Shown here piece after piece: positions 8,834 through 16,578 of a DNA stretch of 33,135 nt (position 1 is its first letter; each line of letters opens with the position of its first letter). The notes beneath the pieces were generated by a model. That model ran no database searches and was not told the origin of the DNA. It saw only the letters and a program-made list of their open reading frames with translations. The DNA is from Actinomycetota bacterium. Lineage in GTDB: Bacteria; Actinomycetota; Actinomycetes; S36-B12; UBA5976. The stretch spans positions 1 through 33,135 of the forward strand of contig JAPLBY010000002.1 in assembly GCA_026392515.1 (NCBI GenBank), given 5' to 3'. The position numbers and the translations under genes were made by a program.

Positions 8834-8862
8834 TTTAGATGTATCAAATTGATACATCTAAA
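8834..8862. promoter_or_regulatory. Perfect palindromic operator, probable PadR binding site
   Basis: Arms TTTAGATGTATCAA and TTGATACATCTAAA (14 bases each) flank a single central A; every pair matches. It contains ATGT and ACAT half-sites, the core seen in PadR operators. It begins 30 bases upstream of the PadR start. On the minus strand the right part of the palindrome contains TTGATA, which could serve as a -35, with AT-rich sequence (TATCCTATTTTTAAA) after it, so bound regulator would cover the promoter. Confidence 0.8.
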
Positions 8863-8888
8863 GGATACAGTCTGGGCGGGCGCGAGCA

Positions 8889-8931
8889 AATTGGCGACCC
8901 CGATTTCCTCAATTGGCTAGGAATTGCGGGG
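8889..8931. other. Direct repeats and imperfect hairpin in the PadR/DUF5318 divergent region
   Basis: AATTGGC occurs at 8889-8895 and 8911-8917, 22 bases apart, about two helix turns. CCCCG (8898-8902) can pair with CGGGG (8927-8931), and TTCC with GGAA inside it. The structure could be regulatory or a weak hairpin. Function is unknown and it may be chance. Confidence 0.3.
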
Positions 8932-8983
8932 ATTTTCGGCAGATCTGCCTAATCTCACCCCCGCCCTATCCCTTCAGCGGCCA

Positions 8984-8989
8984 TAAGGT
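8984..8989 (+). promoter_or_regulatory. -10 element of a leaderless promoter for DUF5318-ponA
   Basis: TAAGGT, then six bases, then GTG 8996. The same hexamer and spacing precede crgA at 17946-17951. Confidence 0.55.
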
Positions 8990-8995
8990 TGTCAG

Positions 8996-9505
8996 GTGAG
9001 TAGGCCAGGATCGCATCAAAGTATCTCCGGCATCCGAGCTGGCGGTGTCAGCTCCGAGCCACCTCGCCCAATTCCATATCCGGCCGAGGACGTTGCCGAT
9101 CCAGTTCGCCCACGTCATGTTTTGGACTATGTCCTGGCGCGGCGAGCAGTTCTTGAGCAAATCAAACACGATGCATTGTTGCGAGAACAAGTGTGTGATG
9201 CTGATCCGTATTTATTGCGAGCAGCAAAACATCACGGAGAACAGACCGAACGCGTGTGTCCAATGTGCGCCAAGAGCGAACTAGTTCACGTGACATATAT
9301 CTTTGGTGACGATCTTGGCTATTTGTCAGGGAGAGTTAAAACCACAGGCGAATTAAAGGTTTTAGCCTATGAGTATGGACATTTTCGGGTCTATGTTGTC
9401 GAAGTTTGTAAGTTATGCGGCTGGAATCATCTTCACATGTCATATGTATTAGGTGATGGCGCGCCTCGGACTCCACCGCGCGAGCCTAGAGATGTGTTGA
9501 AATAG
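8996..9505 (+). CDS. DUF5318 family protein with two CxxC pairs
   Basis: Soluble protein of 169 residues. The first 45 are proline-rich and probably flexible. The core begins near residue 40 (DYVLARRAVLEQI). Two cysteine pairs, CPMC (about 88-91) and CKLC (about 137-140), should bind one zinc ion and frame a small beta domain (LVHVTYIFGDDL, WNHLHMSYVLGDG). The family (Rv0049 in M. tuberculosis) lies immediately upstream of the class A PBP gene across actinobacteria; its function is unknown. GTG 8996 is supported by a TAAGGT box six bases upstream. The stop is only four bases before the ponA start, so the two are cotranscribed and probably translationally coupled. Confidence 0.85.
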   Translation: MSRPGSHQSISGIRAGGVSSEPPRPIPYPAEDVADPVRPRHVLDYVLARRAVLEQIKHDALLREQVCDADPYLLRAAKHHGEQTERVCPMCAKSELVHVTYIFGDDLGYLSGRVKTTGELKVLAYEYGHFRVYVVEVCKLCGWNHLHMSYVLGDGAPRTPPREPRDVLK

Positions 9506-9509
9506 AGGA

Positions 9510-11684
9510 ATGGCAAACTATCCCCGCAAAGATAAGCGCGGGTTGATGCGTTTCATCCCATCAATAAAGCAACTACTAACCCTGGCTTTTTTGGGATTTG
9601 GTGTTGCAGTAATCACGCTGGCAATCTCAGTTCGATTGATTTCAGTTCCGCAAGCCAGCGAGATCTCAACTGCCCAAACCACAATCTTGTATTACGACGA
9701 TGGTGTTACCGAACTTGGTCGACTTGGGGAAGCTAACCGAGTATCTGTGGAATTTGATCAAATCCCGCTGCAAACTCAGCAAGCCATGTTGGCAGCCGAA
9801 GACCGAGAATTTTATGAACACGGCGGCTTTTCAATTCGGGGCATTTCGCGTGCAGTATTTACCAATTTGCTGGGTGCATCGGGAGTCGCGGGCGGCTCGA
9901 CCATCACTCAGCAATATGCAAAAAACGCTTACCTTACTCAGGAACGTACGATCACCAGAAAGTTACGTGAGTTAGTTCTCTCAATCAAACTTGAAACTGT
10001 TGTTAGCAAAGACCAAATTCTTCAGGACTACTTAAACACGATTTACTTTGGTCGTGGTGCTTATGGAATTGAAACTGCAGCCAATCAATATTTTGGCAAA
10101 AGCGTAAGCCAACTAGATGTGTCTGAGTCTGCGGTGCTCGCGGCAATCGTGCAAGCACCCAACGGACTTTCACCAGAAGAAAACCTTGATGGTTTAACAG
10201 CTCGCTGGAATTACGTACTTGATGGCATGGTTACAAAAAATTGGATTTCGCAAGAAGAAAGAAGTTCAATAACTTTCCCCGCAATCAAACCTTACGAACA
10301 AATCAATGCCTTTGGTGGTCCTCAAGGACACCTAGTTGAACAAGTTCGTCAAACTATGTATGACAACGGAATCACAGAAGATCAAATCAACTTACTTGGG
10401 TTACGCGTTGTTACAACGTTTAACAAAGTGGCACAGGATGCCATGATTGCAGCAGTCAATGAACAAGCACCAACTGAAAACATTGAAGGTTTGCGCATTG
10501 GTGTTGCTTCTGTCCGTCCTGAAACCGGCGAAGTTGTTGCAATGTATGGCGGCGCCGATTACTTGGAAAATCAATTCAATAATGCAACACAAATGATTGG
10601 ACAGGCCGGATCAACTTTCAAACCGTTCGCACTTGCTGCAGGTTTAGAAAATGATGTAACTCTTGCCACGACATTTAGCGGCAAGAACAAAACCATGGTC
10701 GGTACTTACGAAGTAGTCAATTATGGCGATAAATCATTTGGTGATCGCATCACAATGCTGAAGGCGACTGAGAACTCAGTTAACTCAGCTTACGTAGAGC
10801 TAGCTAACACAGTTGGCTTGGAAACCGTTTTCAATGCCGCAAAGCGTGCTGGAATTCCAGCCGATGCTGTTGGTATGGAACCTAACTTAGCTTTCACACT
10901 TGGAACAACAAGCCCGCATGTTGTTGACATTGCAGCTGCGTATGCAACTTTTGCCTCTCGTGGACTGCAGGTTGCGCCTTCATATATTCGATCGATCACA
11001 ACTGGCTCGGGCGAAATCCTTTACAAACTAAATCCAAAACCAGTCCAAGCTTTTAGTACTGACATTGCCGACACGGTTAACTACGCACTTCAAAAAGTTG
11101 TTGAAGTTGGAACTGGCAAAGCGGCTAAAGCACTTGGTCGTCCGGTAGCTGGCAAGACTGGAACGACAAACGACAACAAGTCTGCGTTGTTTGCTGGTTA
11201 CACACCAGAGCTGGCAACGGCAGTGATGTTTGTAAAAGATGGTCCAGATGGTCAGCCGATGACATTGTCAGGAACTGGCGGTATGCGTTCCGTTACCGGC
11301 GGTTCTTACCCAGCTCGAATCTTCACCGCATACATGAAGGGCGCATTGAAGGATTTACCAGTACAGAAATTTGCTGAACTTCCTTCTGGTCAGCCAAATG
11401 GAGCTAACCCAACAGATAGCCCATCCGCATCTGCGGTTCCTACAATCGCGCCAGTAGATCCGGCAGCTCCAGTAGTAGCAGTTACCGTGCCAGATGTTCG
11501 ACGGGCGAAAGTGGCAGATGCAACCGCAGTATTACAAGGCTTGGGCTTGTCTGTGGTCTTGGAACTACAACCAGGAGCGGTATCAACTTCGCAGCTTTAT
11601 GTTGTTGATCAATTGCCAGCAAGTACGACAGTGGTCAACTCTGGAAGCGCAGTCACGTTAAAGGTAGTTAACGTCTTACCGTAG
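9510..11684 (+). CDS. ponA: Class A penicillin-binding protein (transglycosylase/transpeptidase) with PASTA domain
   Basis: Polymerises lipid II and cross-links the chains outside the membrane; 724 residues. A short cytoplasmic tail and one membrane anchor (about 20-46) come first. The GT51 glycosyltransferase domain (about 65-245) has the catalytic Glu97 in AAEDREFYEH. The transpeptidase domain (about 325-600) has Ser368 and Lys371 in GSTFKP, SVN at 423-425 and KTG at 549-551, so all three motifs are intact. A Pro/Ser/Ala linker follows, and one C-terminal PASTA domain (about 655-724, VPDVRRAKVADATAVLQGLG). It is the counterpart of mycobacterial PonA1. AGGA is almost touching ATG 9510, so initiation probably relies on coupling to the upstream gene. 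It converges with the racemase-like gene after a seven-base gap, with no terminator. Confidence 0.96.
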   Translation: MANYPRKDKRGLMRFIPSIKQLLTLAFLGFGVAVITLAISVRLISVPQASEISTAQTTILYYDDGVTELGRLGEANRVSVEFDQIPLQTQQAMLAAEDREFYEHGGFSIRGISRAVFTNLLGASGVAGGSTITQQYAKNAYLTQERTITRKLRELVLSIKLETVVSKDQILQDYLNTIYFGRGAYGIETAANQYFGKSVSQLDVSESAVLAAIVQAPNGLSPEENLDGLTARWNYVLDGMVTKNWISQEERSSITFPAIKPYEQINAFGGPQGHLVEQVRQTMYDNGITEDQINLLGLRVVTTFNKVAQDAMIAAVNEQAPTENIEGLRIGVASVRPETGEVVAMYGGADYLENQFNNATQMIGQAGSTFKPFALAAGLENDVTLATTFSGKNKTMVGTYEVVNYGDKSFGDRITMLKATENSVNSAYVELANTVGLETVFNAAKRAGIPADAVGMEPNLAFTLGTTSPHVVDIAAAYATFASRGLQVAPSYIRSITTGSGEILYKLNPKPVQAFSTDIADTVNYALQKVVEVGTGKAAKALGRPVAGKTGTTNDNKSALFAGYTPELATAVMFVKDGPDGQPMTLSGTGGMRSVTGGSYPARIFTAYMKGALKDLPVQKFAELPSGQPNGANPTDSPSASAVPTIAPVDPAAPVVAVTVPDVRRAKVADATAVLQGLGLSVVLELQPGAVSTSQLYVVDQLPASTTVVNSGSAVTLKVVNVLP

Positions 11685-11691
11685 TTGGGTT

Positions 11692-12834
11692 TTAATCGAG
11701 CCCTAGAATGTTATCGAAAATTGATGTGGTGTTTCGAACATTGCAATTCAAACTATCTCCAACGGAAATTGTCATGTCGTTACTCCAAAGCATCGAAACT
11801 TGCATATGCGGTGGTTCAACAAAATCTAAGTTCTTACCGTTGTAACTAAACGGTGATCGGACTTTGCCGATTGCTTGTGAAAAACCTTCAGCAATCGCAA
11901 CACCTTTTTTGCGCAGCGAGCTGGCATTTGTTGGCGCAGCCATTGCAACCCCATGTGCCGTGCCACCACTCACAATTACTAAACGTTTATTGTTACCAGT
12001 TTCAGTTTGTTGGTAACCAACAGTTTGCTTATGGGTAATCTCGTGAATCTGCAACACAGTTCCGACTGCTTGTAACGCACTTGGTTCACCAAGCCACAAC
12101 TTAGTTCCAACTCGTACTTCTATCGCTAGATCAAAGTTGTAACTTTGCATCATCTTCTTTAGAGACTTAACTTGATCATCAGTTACATGAGACAGGCTCA
12201 GGTGTTTTGGTAATGAAAACTTGGTAGCTAACTCTTGATATAAAACCATCCAGTTCCAGGTCTCAGTCATACTTTTCGAAAGCGTTGCGCCATTAAAGGC
12301 CGAAGAAATTTCTATCGTGGCATCTACCTTGGTAGCAGGCTGAACTATTGGTAAGTGAAGCGACAGACCCAAAACATTTAAGTCACTAAAGTTTGCAATC
12401 GATTGCATGTCATGATGCAGAATTCCAAAACGTGAAAGTGAAGTTTTGCCTTCAAGATAAATATTTTTCGCACCCGCTGATCTCACGGCAGCCAAGTCAA
12501 CGTTGCTTACGGTAACAATGATTCGATCCGCATTGTGTTCTAAGTGCGTTCGCCATTGGGCAACTGCGGAAGTATCGCTTGAGTTAAATGGCTCAAGAAC
12601 TAAAATTTCACCTGCAAAGTCAGCAAGTGATTGTCCCAACTCCCAGACCGTACCAATTGCAATCCGATTAGAACCTAAGCGAGCAGCTTCACTAGCAAGC
12701 AGACCTCGACCGAAACCATAACCATTGCCCTTGATGACTGGAACAAGTTCCGCGCCGGCTGTGGCATAAGCGTTCATTACCGAAACTAGATGGCCCCGAA
12801 ACTTCGTAGCATTTACGTTTAATGAAAATGTCAT
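11692..12834 (-). CDS. Alanine racemase-like fold-type III PLP protein
   Basis: Protein of 380 residues. The N-terminal TIM-barrel signature ELVPVIKGNGYGFGR matches the alanine racemase PLP-lysine motif, with the lysine at 35, and the C-terminal region (VSMLWSNDMTISVGD) resembles the beta domain after the CMDQ motif. By eye, the position of the second catalytic base (the tyrosine of the VGYADG motif in Alr) reads SGGTAHG, with no tyrosine, and the CMD aspartate is replaced (SML). It may therefore not be a standard racemase. It starts three bases after the FemX stop, with GGAG inside the end of femX, so the two are coupled. A role in making or checking an amino acid for the peptidoglycan bridge is plausible but unproven. 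A divergent canonical racemase cannot be ruled out. Confidence 0.75.
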   Translation of the reverse strand: MTFSLNVNATKFRGHLVSVMNAYATAGAELVPVIKGNGYGFGRGLLASEAARLGSNRIAIGTVWELGQSLADFAGEILVLEPFNSSDTSAVAQWRTHLEHNADRIIVTVSNVDLAAVRSAGAKNIYLEGKTSLSRFGILHHDMQSIANFSDLNVLGLSLHLPIVQPATKVDATIEISSAFNGATLSKSMTETWNWMVLYQELATKFSLPKHLSLSHVTDDQVKSLKKMMQSYNFDLAIEVRVGTKLWLGEPSALQAVGTVLQIHEITHKQTVGYQQTETGNNKRLVIVSGGTAHGVAMAAPTNASSLRKKGVAIAEGFSQAIGKVRSPFSYNGKNLDFVEPPHMQVSMLWSNDMTISVGDSLNCNVRNTTSIFDNILGLD

Positions 12835-12837
12835 GCG

Positions 12838-13959
12838 TTATCTCCGCCTAGACATGTAGGCATCAAAAGCTTTGGCCCACAGTGGCGAAAGTACATAATC
12901 CCATTCACCCACATATTCTTGCGCGTACCCGCCAGTTCCGAGCTTGAATTGAATTAATCCGAATAAATGATTGTTGGAATCCAGGGTGTCCGAGATACCG
13001 CGCATGTCATAAATGGCTGCACCCTCACTGAGTGCAATCTTGATCATTTCCCATTGCACGGCATTGCTTGGGCGCAAATCTCTGGCTGCAGTTGTCGATG
13101 CACCGTATGAATACCAAGAGTGATTTCCAACTCGAGTCATTGTCGTTGCAGCAATAGCACCATCATGATCTGGATGCGAAGCAATGATCAATGCAATTCG
13201 CTCAATGGATTCTTCGCGCATTGCAGTCCACATAGTTTGAAAATATGAAAGTGACCGCGGTGTGAAGTGATCACGTTTAGCAGTTTCTAAATAGCAAGTA
13301 TGGAAAATCTCTAAATCTGAAATAGTGCCTTGGCGAACCGTAACACCTTCTTTTTCGGCTTTACGAATGTTTCGTCGCCACTGCTGATTAAATCCCTCAA
13401 ATATTTGTTCTTCAGTTTTTCCGGCCAGATCAATTTGGAAAACATAACGAGGTTGGTAATCACCAAACCCCGAAGCTTCAGCTTTACGTTGCTTCCAACC
13501 CATTGCCTTCAACTGACTTAGTAATGCTATACCTGATTGATTTACTTCGTCAGGTGCAACTTCGCCAATTACTTTTACGCTCTCGTCTGCGATGACAGAC
13601 TTCAAAGTTTCGGCGTGCCAACGTCGAACCCAAGTGTGTGGACCCATTTTGATTTGAAAGACGCCGCGATCTTTGGCAAAAACTACCAACGCTTTAAGCG
13701 CTCGTTCGACATCGTTACTGTTTGCCCAATTTAGATCTGGGCCTTCAGGAAGATATGCAAGATACTTTTCTACTTTGGGAACTTTGCGCAACAGTATTAG
13801 TCCAGCGCCAACAAGCTCGTCACCAGCAAACCAACCCAATGACTGCGATGTCCAGCCAGCTTTGGTTTTACCCCAGGCCGGAGTTTGCAAAAAAGACACA
13901 GAAGAACGACCTGCGATGTAAGACAGGTGCTTCTCGGAACTTATTTGGCGAACCTGCAC
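12838..13959 (-). CDS. FemX/FemAB-type peptidoglycan bridge aminoacyltransferase
   Basis: Transfers an amino acid from aminoacyl-tRNA to the peptide of lipid II at the cytoplasmic face of the membrane. The 373 residues show two GNAT-like halves: FLQTPAWGKTKAGWTSQSLGW and LVGAGLILLRKVP in the first, and QWRRNIRKAEKEGVTVRQG with SYGASTTAARDLRPSNAVQWEMI in the second. The C-terminal GIQFKLGTGG-like motif appears as LFGLIQFKLGTGGYAQEYVGEWD, the family hallmark. No coiled-coil insertion of the FemA type is visible. The amino acid added cannot be read from sequence. GTG 13959 is chosen because TAGATT lies six bases upstream (leaderless pattern). It forms an operon with the racemase-like gene. Confidence 0.9.
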   Translation of the reverse strand: MQVRQISSEKHLSYIAGRSSVSFLQTPAWGKTKAGWTSQSLGWFAGDELVGAGLILLRKVPKVEKYLAYLPEGPDLNWANSNDVERALKALVVFAKDRGVFQIKMGPHTWVRRWHAETLKSVIADESVKVIGEVAPDEVNQSGIALLSQLKAMGWKQRKAEASGFGDYQPRYVFQIDLAGKTEEQIFEGFNQQWRRNIRKAEKEGVTVRQGTISDLEIFHTCYLETAKRDHFTPRSLSYFQTMWTAMREESIERIALIIASHPDHDGAIAATTMTRVGNHSWYSYGASTTAARDLRPSNAVQWEMIKIALSEGAAIYDMRGISDTLDSNNHLFGLIQFKLGTGGYAQEYVGEWDYVLSPLWAKAFDAYMSRRR

Positions 13960-13965
13960 GTATTC

Positions 13966-13971
13966 AATCTA
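13966..13971 (-). promoter_or_regulatory. -10 element of a leaderless promoter for the FemX gene
   Basis: TAGATT on the minus strand, six bases before GTG 13959. It lies in the 45-base gap between the endonuclease IV stop and FemX, so FemX-racemase can be transcribed independently of nfo. Confidence 0.5.
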
Positions 13972-14004
13972 CCTAGAGTTATGGGTGTCTAACGGGATTT
14001 AGAT

Positions 14005-14784
14005 TTACAGCGACTTACGCAATAGTTCTAAATCGTCCGCCACACCTTCAAATGGAGTTTCTAAAACGATCGGAGCCTTTGCAGTTTTTAGGCAATTGAT
14101 TATGTTGTCCATACCAATGGAACCCTCACCAAGATTTGCATGTCGGTCAGCACCGGAATCAAACGAATCACGACTGTCGTTGCAATGAATCAAGTCAATG
14201 CGCCCAGTGATTCCCAAAATTGTGTCAGCAAGTTGTCCCATGTCGATTCCACCCGCGTGGGCATGACAAGTGTCTAAACAGAATCCAACGCCAGTATCGC
14301 CAACTGCGCCCCAAAGACCCTTGATGGATTCCAGTCGACGAGCCATGGAGTTTTTACCACCAGCAGTGTTTTCAATCAGCACGGGAACTTTCATATCTAA
14401 TTGAGCTAAGGCTTTAACCCAGTTATCAATTCCAGCTTGTGGGTCATCGCCATCAGTTACGTGGCCGCCGTGAACAATTACAGCCTTAGCTCCCACTGCC
14501 GCCGCCGCGTCAACATCAGTTTGAAGTAACTTGCGACTTGGGATTCGCACCTTGTTATTAGTAGTAGCGACATTAATGATGTATCTGGCGTGAACGTAGA
14601 TACCAATCCCTGCTGCTTCGGAACTGGCCTTTAGCCCCTCGGCTCCATCAGCATGGGGAAAAATCGAGCCTTTCCAGCCTTGGGGATCTGCCAAAAAGAT
14701 CTGAATATGGTCTAACCCCAGCTCCTTGGCTTTGGCGATGGGATCATCGCCTCCAACGTGCGACCCAATTGCTAGATTTCCCAT
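14005..14784 (-). CDS. nfo: Endonuclease IV (AP endonuclease, deoxyribonuclease IV)
   Basis: Base-excision repair enzyme cutting DNA 5' to abasic sites; 259 residues with the TIM-barrel AP-endonuclease-2 fold. Zinc-ligand and family motifs are visible: GSHVGG near the N-terminus, VHARYIINVA, VIVHGGH, VLIENTAGG, LDTCHAHAGG, and the long signature HCNDSRDSFDSGADRHANLG followed by EGSIG. The C-terminal LETPFEG is also standard. The start is ATG 14784, with TACCCT six bases upstream, so the message is predicted to be leaderless. It lies divergent from the rpsF operon, with 184 bases between start codons. Confidence 0.95.
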   Translation of the reverse strand: MGNLAIGSHVGGDDPIAKAKELGLDHIQIFLADPQGWKGSIFPHADGAEGLKASSEAAGIGIYVHARYIINVATTNNKVRIPSRKLLQTDVDAAAAVGAKAVIVHGGHVTDGDDPQAGIDNWVKALAQLDMKVPVLIENTAGGKNSMARRLESIKGLWGAVGDTGVGFCLDTCHAHAGGIDMGQLADTILGITGRIDLIHCNDSRDSFDSGADRHANLGEGSIGMDNIINCLKTAKAPIVLETPFEGVADDLELLRKSL

Positions 14785-14790
14785 AAATTA

Positions 14791-14796
14791 AGGGTA
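14791..14796 (-). promoter_or_regulatory. -10 element of a leaderless promoter for nfo
   Basis: TACCCT on the minus strand, six bases before ATG 14784, identical in geometry to several other genes in the window. Confidence 0.55.
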
Positions 14797-14871
14797 CTTG
14801 GCAGGTTCGAGCCTGGCTTTCCCGCCCAATCTAAACTCCAGTTTTACCCCAGCCGGCCCTGTGCACAAGGT

Positions 14872-14900
14872 TTTTGGGGCCAGCAAAAATGCCCTAGACT
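14872..14900 (+). promoter_or_regulatory. Probable promoter of the rpsF-ssb-rpsR-rplI operon
   Basis: TAGACT at 14895-14900 is a good -10. The 17-base spacing points to a weak -35, TTTTGG (14872-14877). It would give a leader of about 60 bases, unlike the leaderless genes nearby. Confidence 0.4.
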
Positions 14901-14920
14901 AAAGGTTCTTGATCCCTCCT

Positions 14921-14960
14921 GCCACGGAAAGACCGTGGCCGATTAGTCCACAGGAGGTGG
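14921..14960 (+). promoter_or_regulatory. Structured leader of rpsF with mutually exclusive hairpins
   Basis: GCCACGG (14921-14927) pairs perfectly with CCGTGGC (14933-14939) around an AAAGA loop. Downstream CCAC (14948-14951) can pair either back with GTGG of the first hairpin or forward with GTGG (14957-14960), which would bury the Shine-Dalgarno AGGAGG. Ribosomal S6/S18 are known to autoregulate through an mRNA structure in rpsF leaders in many bacteria, with a CCG element. This leader is a candidate for that type of control; the match was judged by eye only. Confidence 0.5.
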
Positions 14961-14968
14961 GTATCAGT

Positions 14969-15259
14969 ATGCGTCACTACGAAGTTGTAGTAATTCTCGA
15001 TCCCGAGCTCGAAGAGCGAACAGTTGCACCATCACTTGATGCGTTTCTAAACGTAGTCAAGACCGATGGCGGCACAGTTGGCAAAGTCGATATCTGGGGT
15101 CGTCGCCGTTTGGCTTACGAAATCAATAAAAAGGGTGAAGGTATCTACGCCCTGCTAGACATCAATTGCTCACCAGCAGCAGTTGCCGAACTCGATCGTC
15201 AGTTGGGACTTAATGAATCAGTGCTTCGCACTAAAGTCATGCGTCTCGACGTGAAGTAG
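14969..15259 (+). CDS. rpsF: 30S ribosomal protein S6
   Basis: Small-subunit protein that forms a dimer with S18 on the platform; 96 residues from ATG 14969. [40 protein letters not shown] and [10 protein letters not shown] are typical. The frame stays open upstream to a TTG at 14909, but ATG 14969 has a strong AGGAGGT about ten bases before it and gives the normal S6 length. It is the first gene of the operon with ssb, rpsR and rplI, conserved in bacteria, and is preceded by a structured leader. Confidence 0.97.
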   Translation: MRHYEVVVILDPELEERTVAPSLDAFLNVVKTDGGTVGKVDIWGRRRLAYEINKKGEGIYALLDINCSPAAVAELDRQLGLNESVLRTKVMRLDVK

Positions 15260-15264
15260 TAGTC

Positions 15265-15726
15265 ATGGCACAAGGAGACGTAGTAGTAACAGTTATTGGA
15301 AACCTAACCGGTGACCCAGAACTGCGCTTTACTCCAAATGGCCAAGCTGTCGCATCATTCACAGTTGCTTCAACAACTCGAATGCTCGACAAGGCGACCA
15401 ATGAATGGAAAGACGGAGACACTCTGTTTTTGCGTTGCAGCGTCTGGCGTCAATACGCCGAGAACGTAGCCGAATCTCTAACAAAGGGAACTCGCGTTAT
15501 TGTTACCGGCCGTTTGAAGCAGCGTTCATATGAAACTAAAGAAGGCGAAAAGCGCACTGTAGTTGAAATGGATGTCGATGACGTCGGTCCAGCTCTACGT
15601 AACGCCACTGCAAAAGTTAATCGTGTTGCACGTACGGACAGCGGTTACAACGGCGGTGGAGCAGCAGCACCATCCGAAGATCCTTGGGCAGCACCAGCGC
15701 CTGCAGGAGACGAACCTCCGTTCTAA
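15265..15726 (+). CDS. ssb: Single-stranded DNA-binding protein
   Basis: Protects single-stranded DNA in replication and repair. It has 153 residues: an OB fold at about 1-115 ([30 protein letters not shown], and later [20 protein letters not shown]), a short glycine/alanine-rich flexible tail, and the acidic tip DEPPF that docks partner proteins. The tail is short compared with many actinobacterial SSBs. The start codon follows the rpsF stop by five bases and has no clear Shine-Dalgarno, so translation is probably coupled to rpsF. Confidence 0.97.
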   Translation: MAQGDVVVTVIGNLTGDPELRFTPNGQAVASFTVASTTRMLDKATNEWKDGDTLFLRCSVWRQYAENVAESLTKGTRVIVTGRLKQRSYETKEGEKRTVVEMDVDDVGPALRNATAKVNRVARTDSGYNGGGAAAPSEDPWAAPAPAGDEPPF

Positions 15727-15801
15727 CGAACGATCCCATCCAACTCAACATTTGTTGAACAACCATTCCGGATAGAACCGGGCTTCCTAAGGAGCACCAC
15801 A

Positions 15802-16038
15802 ATGGCAAAGCCACCAATTAAGAAATTCAAGCCTAAGGTATGTGCATTCTGCGGTAAAAATGCTGCAGCAATTGACTACAAAGATATTCCAACCTTGCGC
15901 AAGTTCATTTCTGATCGCGGCAAGATTCGCGCCCGTCGAGTAACAGGTAACTGCACTCAGCACCAGCGCGATATCGCCAACGCAGTAAAGAACGCACGCG
16001 AGATTGCATTACTTCCATACACATCAACAGCGCGATAA
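15802..16038 (+). CDS. rpsR: 30S ribosomal protein S18, zinc-binding type
   Basis: S6 partner on the 30S platform; 78 residues. Cysteines 14 and 17 (CAFC) with Cys51 and His54 (CTQH) form a likely zinc site, so this is the C+ form of S18. Many actinobacteria also carry a zinc-free paralogue elsewhere, made under zinc limitation; none is in this window. AGGAG lies upstream of ATG 15802. The 75 bases between ssb and rpsR hold short self-complementary pieces (CAACA/TGTTG, CCGG/CCGG) but nothing I can name. Confidence 0.97.
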   Translation: MAKPPIKKFKPKVCAFCGKNAAAIDYKDIPTLRKFISDRGKIRARRVTGNCTQHQRDIANAVKNAREIALLPYTSTAR

Positions 16039-16051
16039 GGAGAGATGACCA

Positions 16052-16495
16052 ATGAAACTTATTTTGACTCAAGAAGTCACCGGCCTTGGTAGTGCAGGCG
16101 ATGTTGTAGATGTAAAGCCAGGATTTGGCCGTAACTTTTTAGTACCACAGGGTCTTGCAACTGCATGGACTCGTGGCGGCGAAAAGCAGGTCACTCAGAT
16201 CAAGCGCGCACGCAACAAGCGTTCAGTTCGCGACCTAGATCACGCATTGGAAATCAAAGCTGCTCTTGAAGCTGCTCCAATTGTGATCTCAGCTCGTGCT
16301 GGCAGTGAAGGACGCCTATTTGGTTCCGTCACTGTTGGAGACATTGCTTCATCAATCCGCGTTGTTGACGTTGATAAGCGCAAGATTGTTCTTGCCTCAC
16401 CAATCAAAACAGCCGGACGTCATGAAATCACAGTTCGCCTACATGCAGATGTATTGGCAACCGTTGCTCTTGATGTACGAGGCAGCAAGAAGTAA
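16052..16495 (+). CDS. rplI: 50S ribosomal protein L9
   Basis: Large-subunit protein binding 23S rRNA near the L1 stalk; 147 residues, the usual length. The N-terminal domain ([24 protein letters not shown] followed by [12 protein letters not shown]) is followed by the connecting helix (lysine/arginine-rich, about 45-75) and the C-terminal domain (about 80-147). AAGGAG lies upstream of ATG 16052, and the gap from rpsR is 13 bases. It is the last gene of the operon, followed by a strong terminator hairpin. Confidence 0.97.
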   Translation: MKLILTQEVTGLGSAGDVVDVKPGFGRNFLVPQGLATAWTRGGEKQVTQIKRARNKRSVRDLDHALEIKAALEAAPIVISARAGSEGRLFGSVTVGDIASSIRVVDVDKRKIVLASPIKTAGRHEITVRLHADVLATVALDVRGSKK

Positions 16496-16506
16496 TAAAC
16501 CTTTAT

Positions 16507-16540
16507 CAAGAATGCCCACGATTCGTCGTGGGCATTCTTG
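16507..16540 (+). terminator. Terminator hairpin after rplI
   Basis: A perfect 15-base stem (16507-16521 with 16526-16540; arms CAAGAATGCCCACGA and TCGTGGGCATTCTTG) with a TTCG loop. The sequence after it is only mildly T-rich (TATTCG). It lies 11 bases after the rplI stop and is the strongest terminator-like structure in the window. Confidence 0.85.
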
Positions 16541-16566
16541 TATTCGCTGGATAACTAAAGTTGTGC

Positions 16567-16572
16567 GAGAAT
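16567..16572 (+). promoter_or_regulatory. Possible -10 element for the cyclophilin gene
   Basis: GAGAAT, six bases before ATG 16579. It keeps the key A2 and T6 of a -10 and the leaderless spacing, but lacks the first T. Confidence 0.3.
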
Positions 16573-16578
16573 TAAGTC

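Noticed and set aside
14909-14968. Upstream TTG start extending rpsF by 20 codons
   Set aside because: The added residues have no S6 similarity and fall in the structured leader; ATG 14969 has a strong ribosome-binding site.
15745-15774. Hairpins between ssb and rpsR as a terminator
   Set aside because: Stems are only four to six pairs with no T-run, and the gap lies inside a conserved operon.
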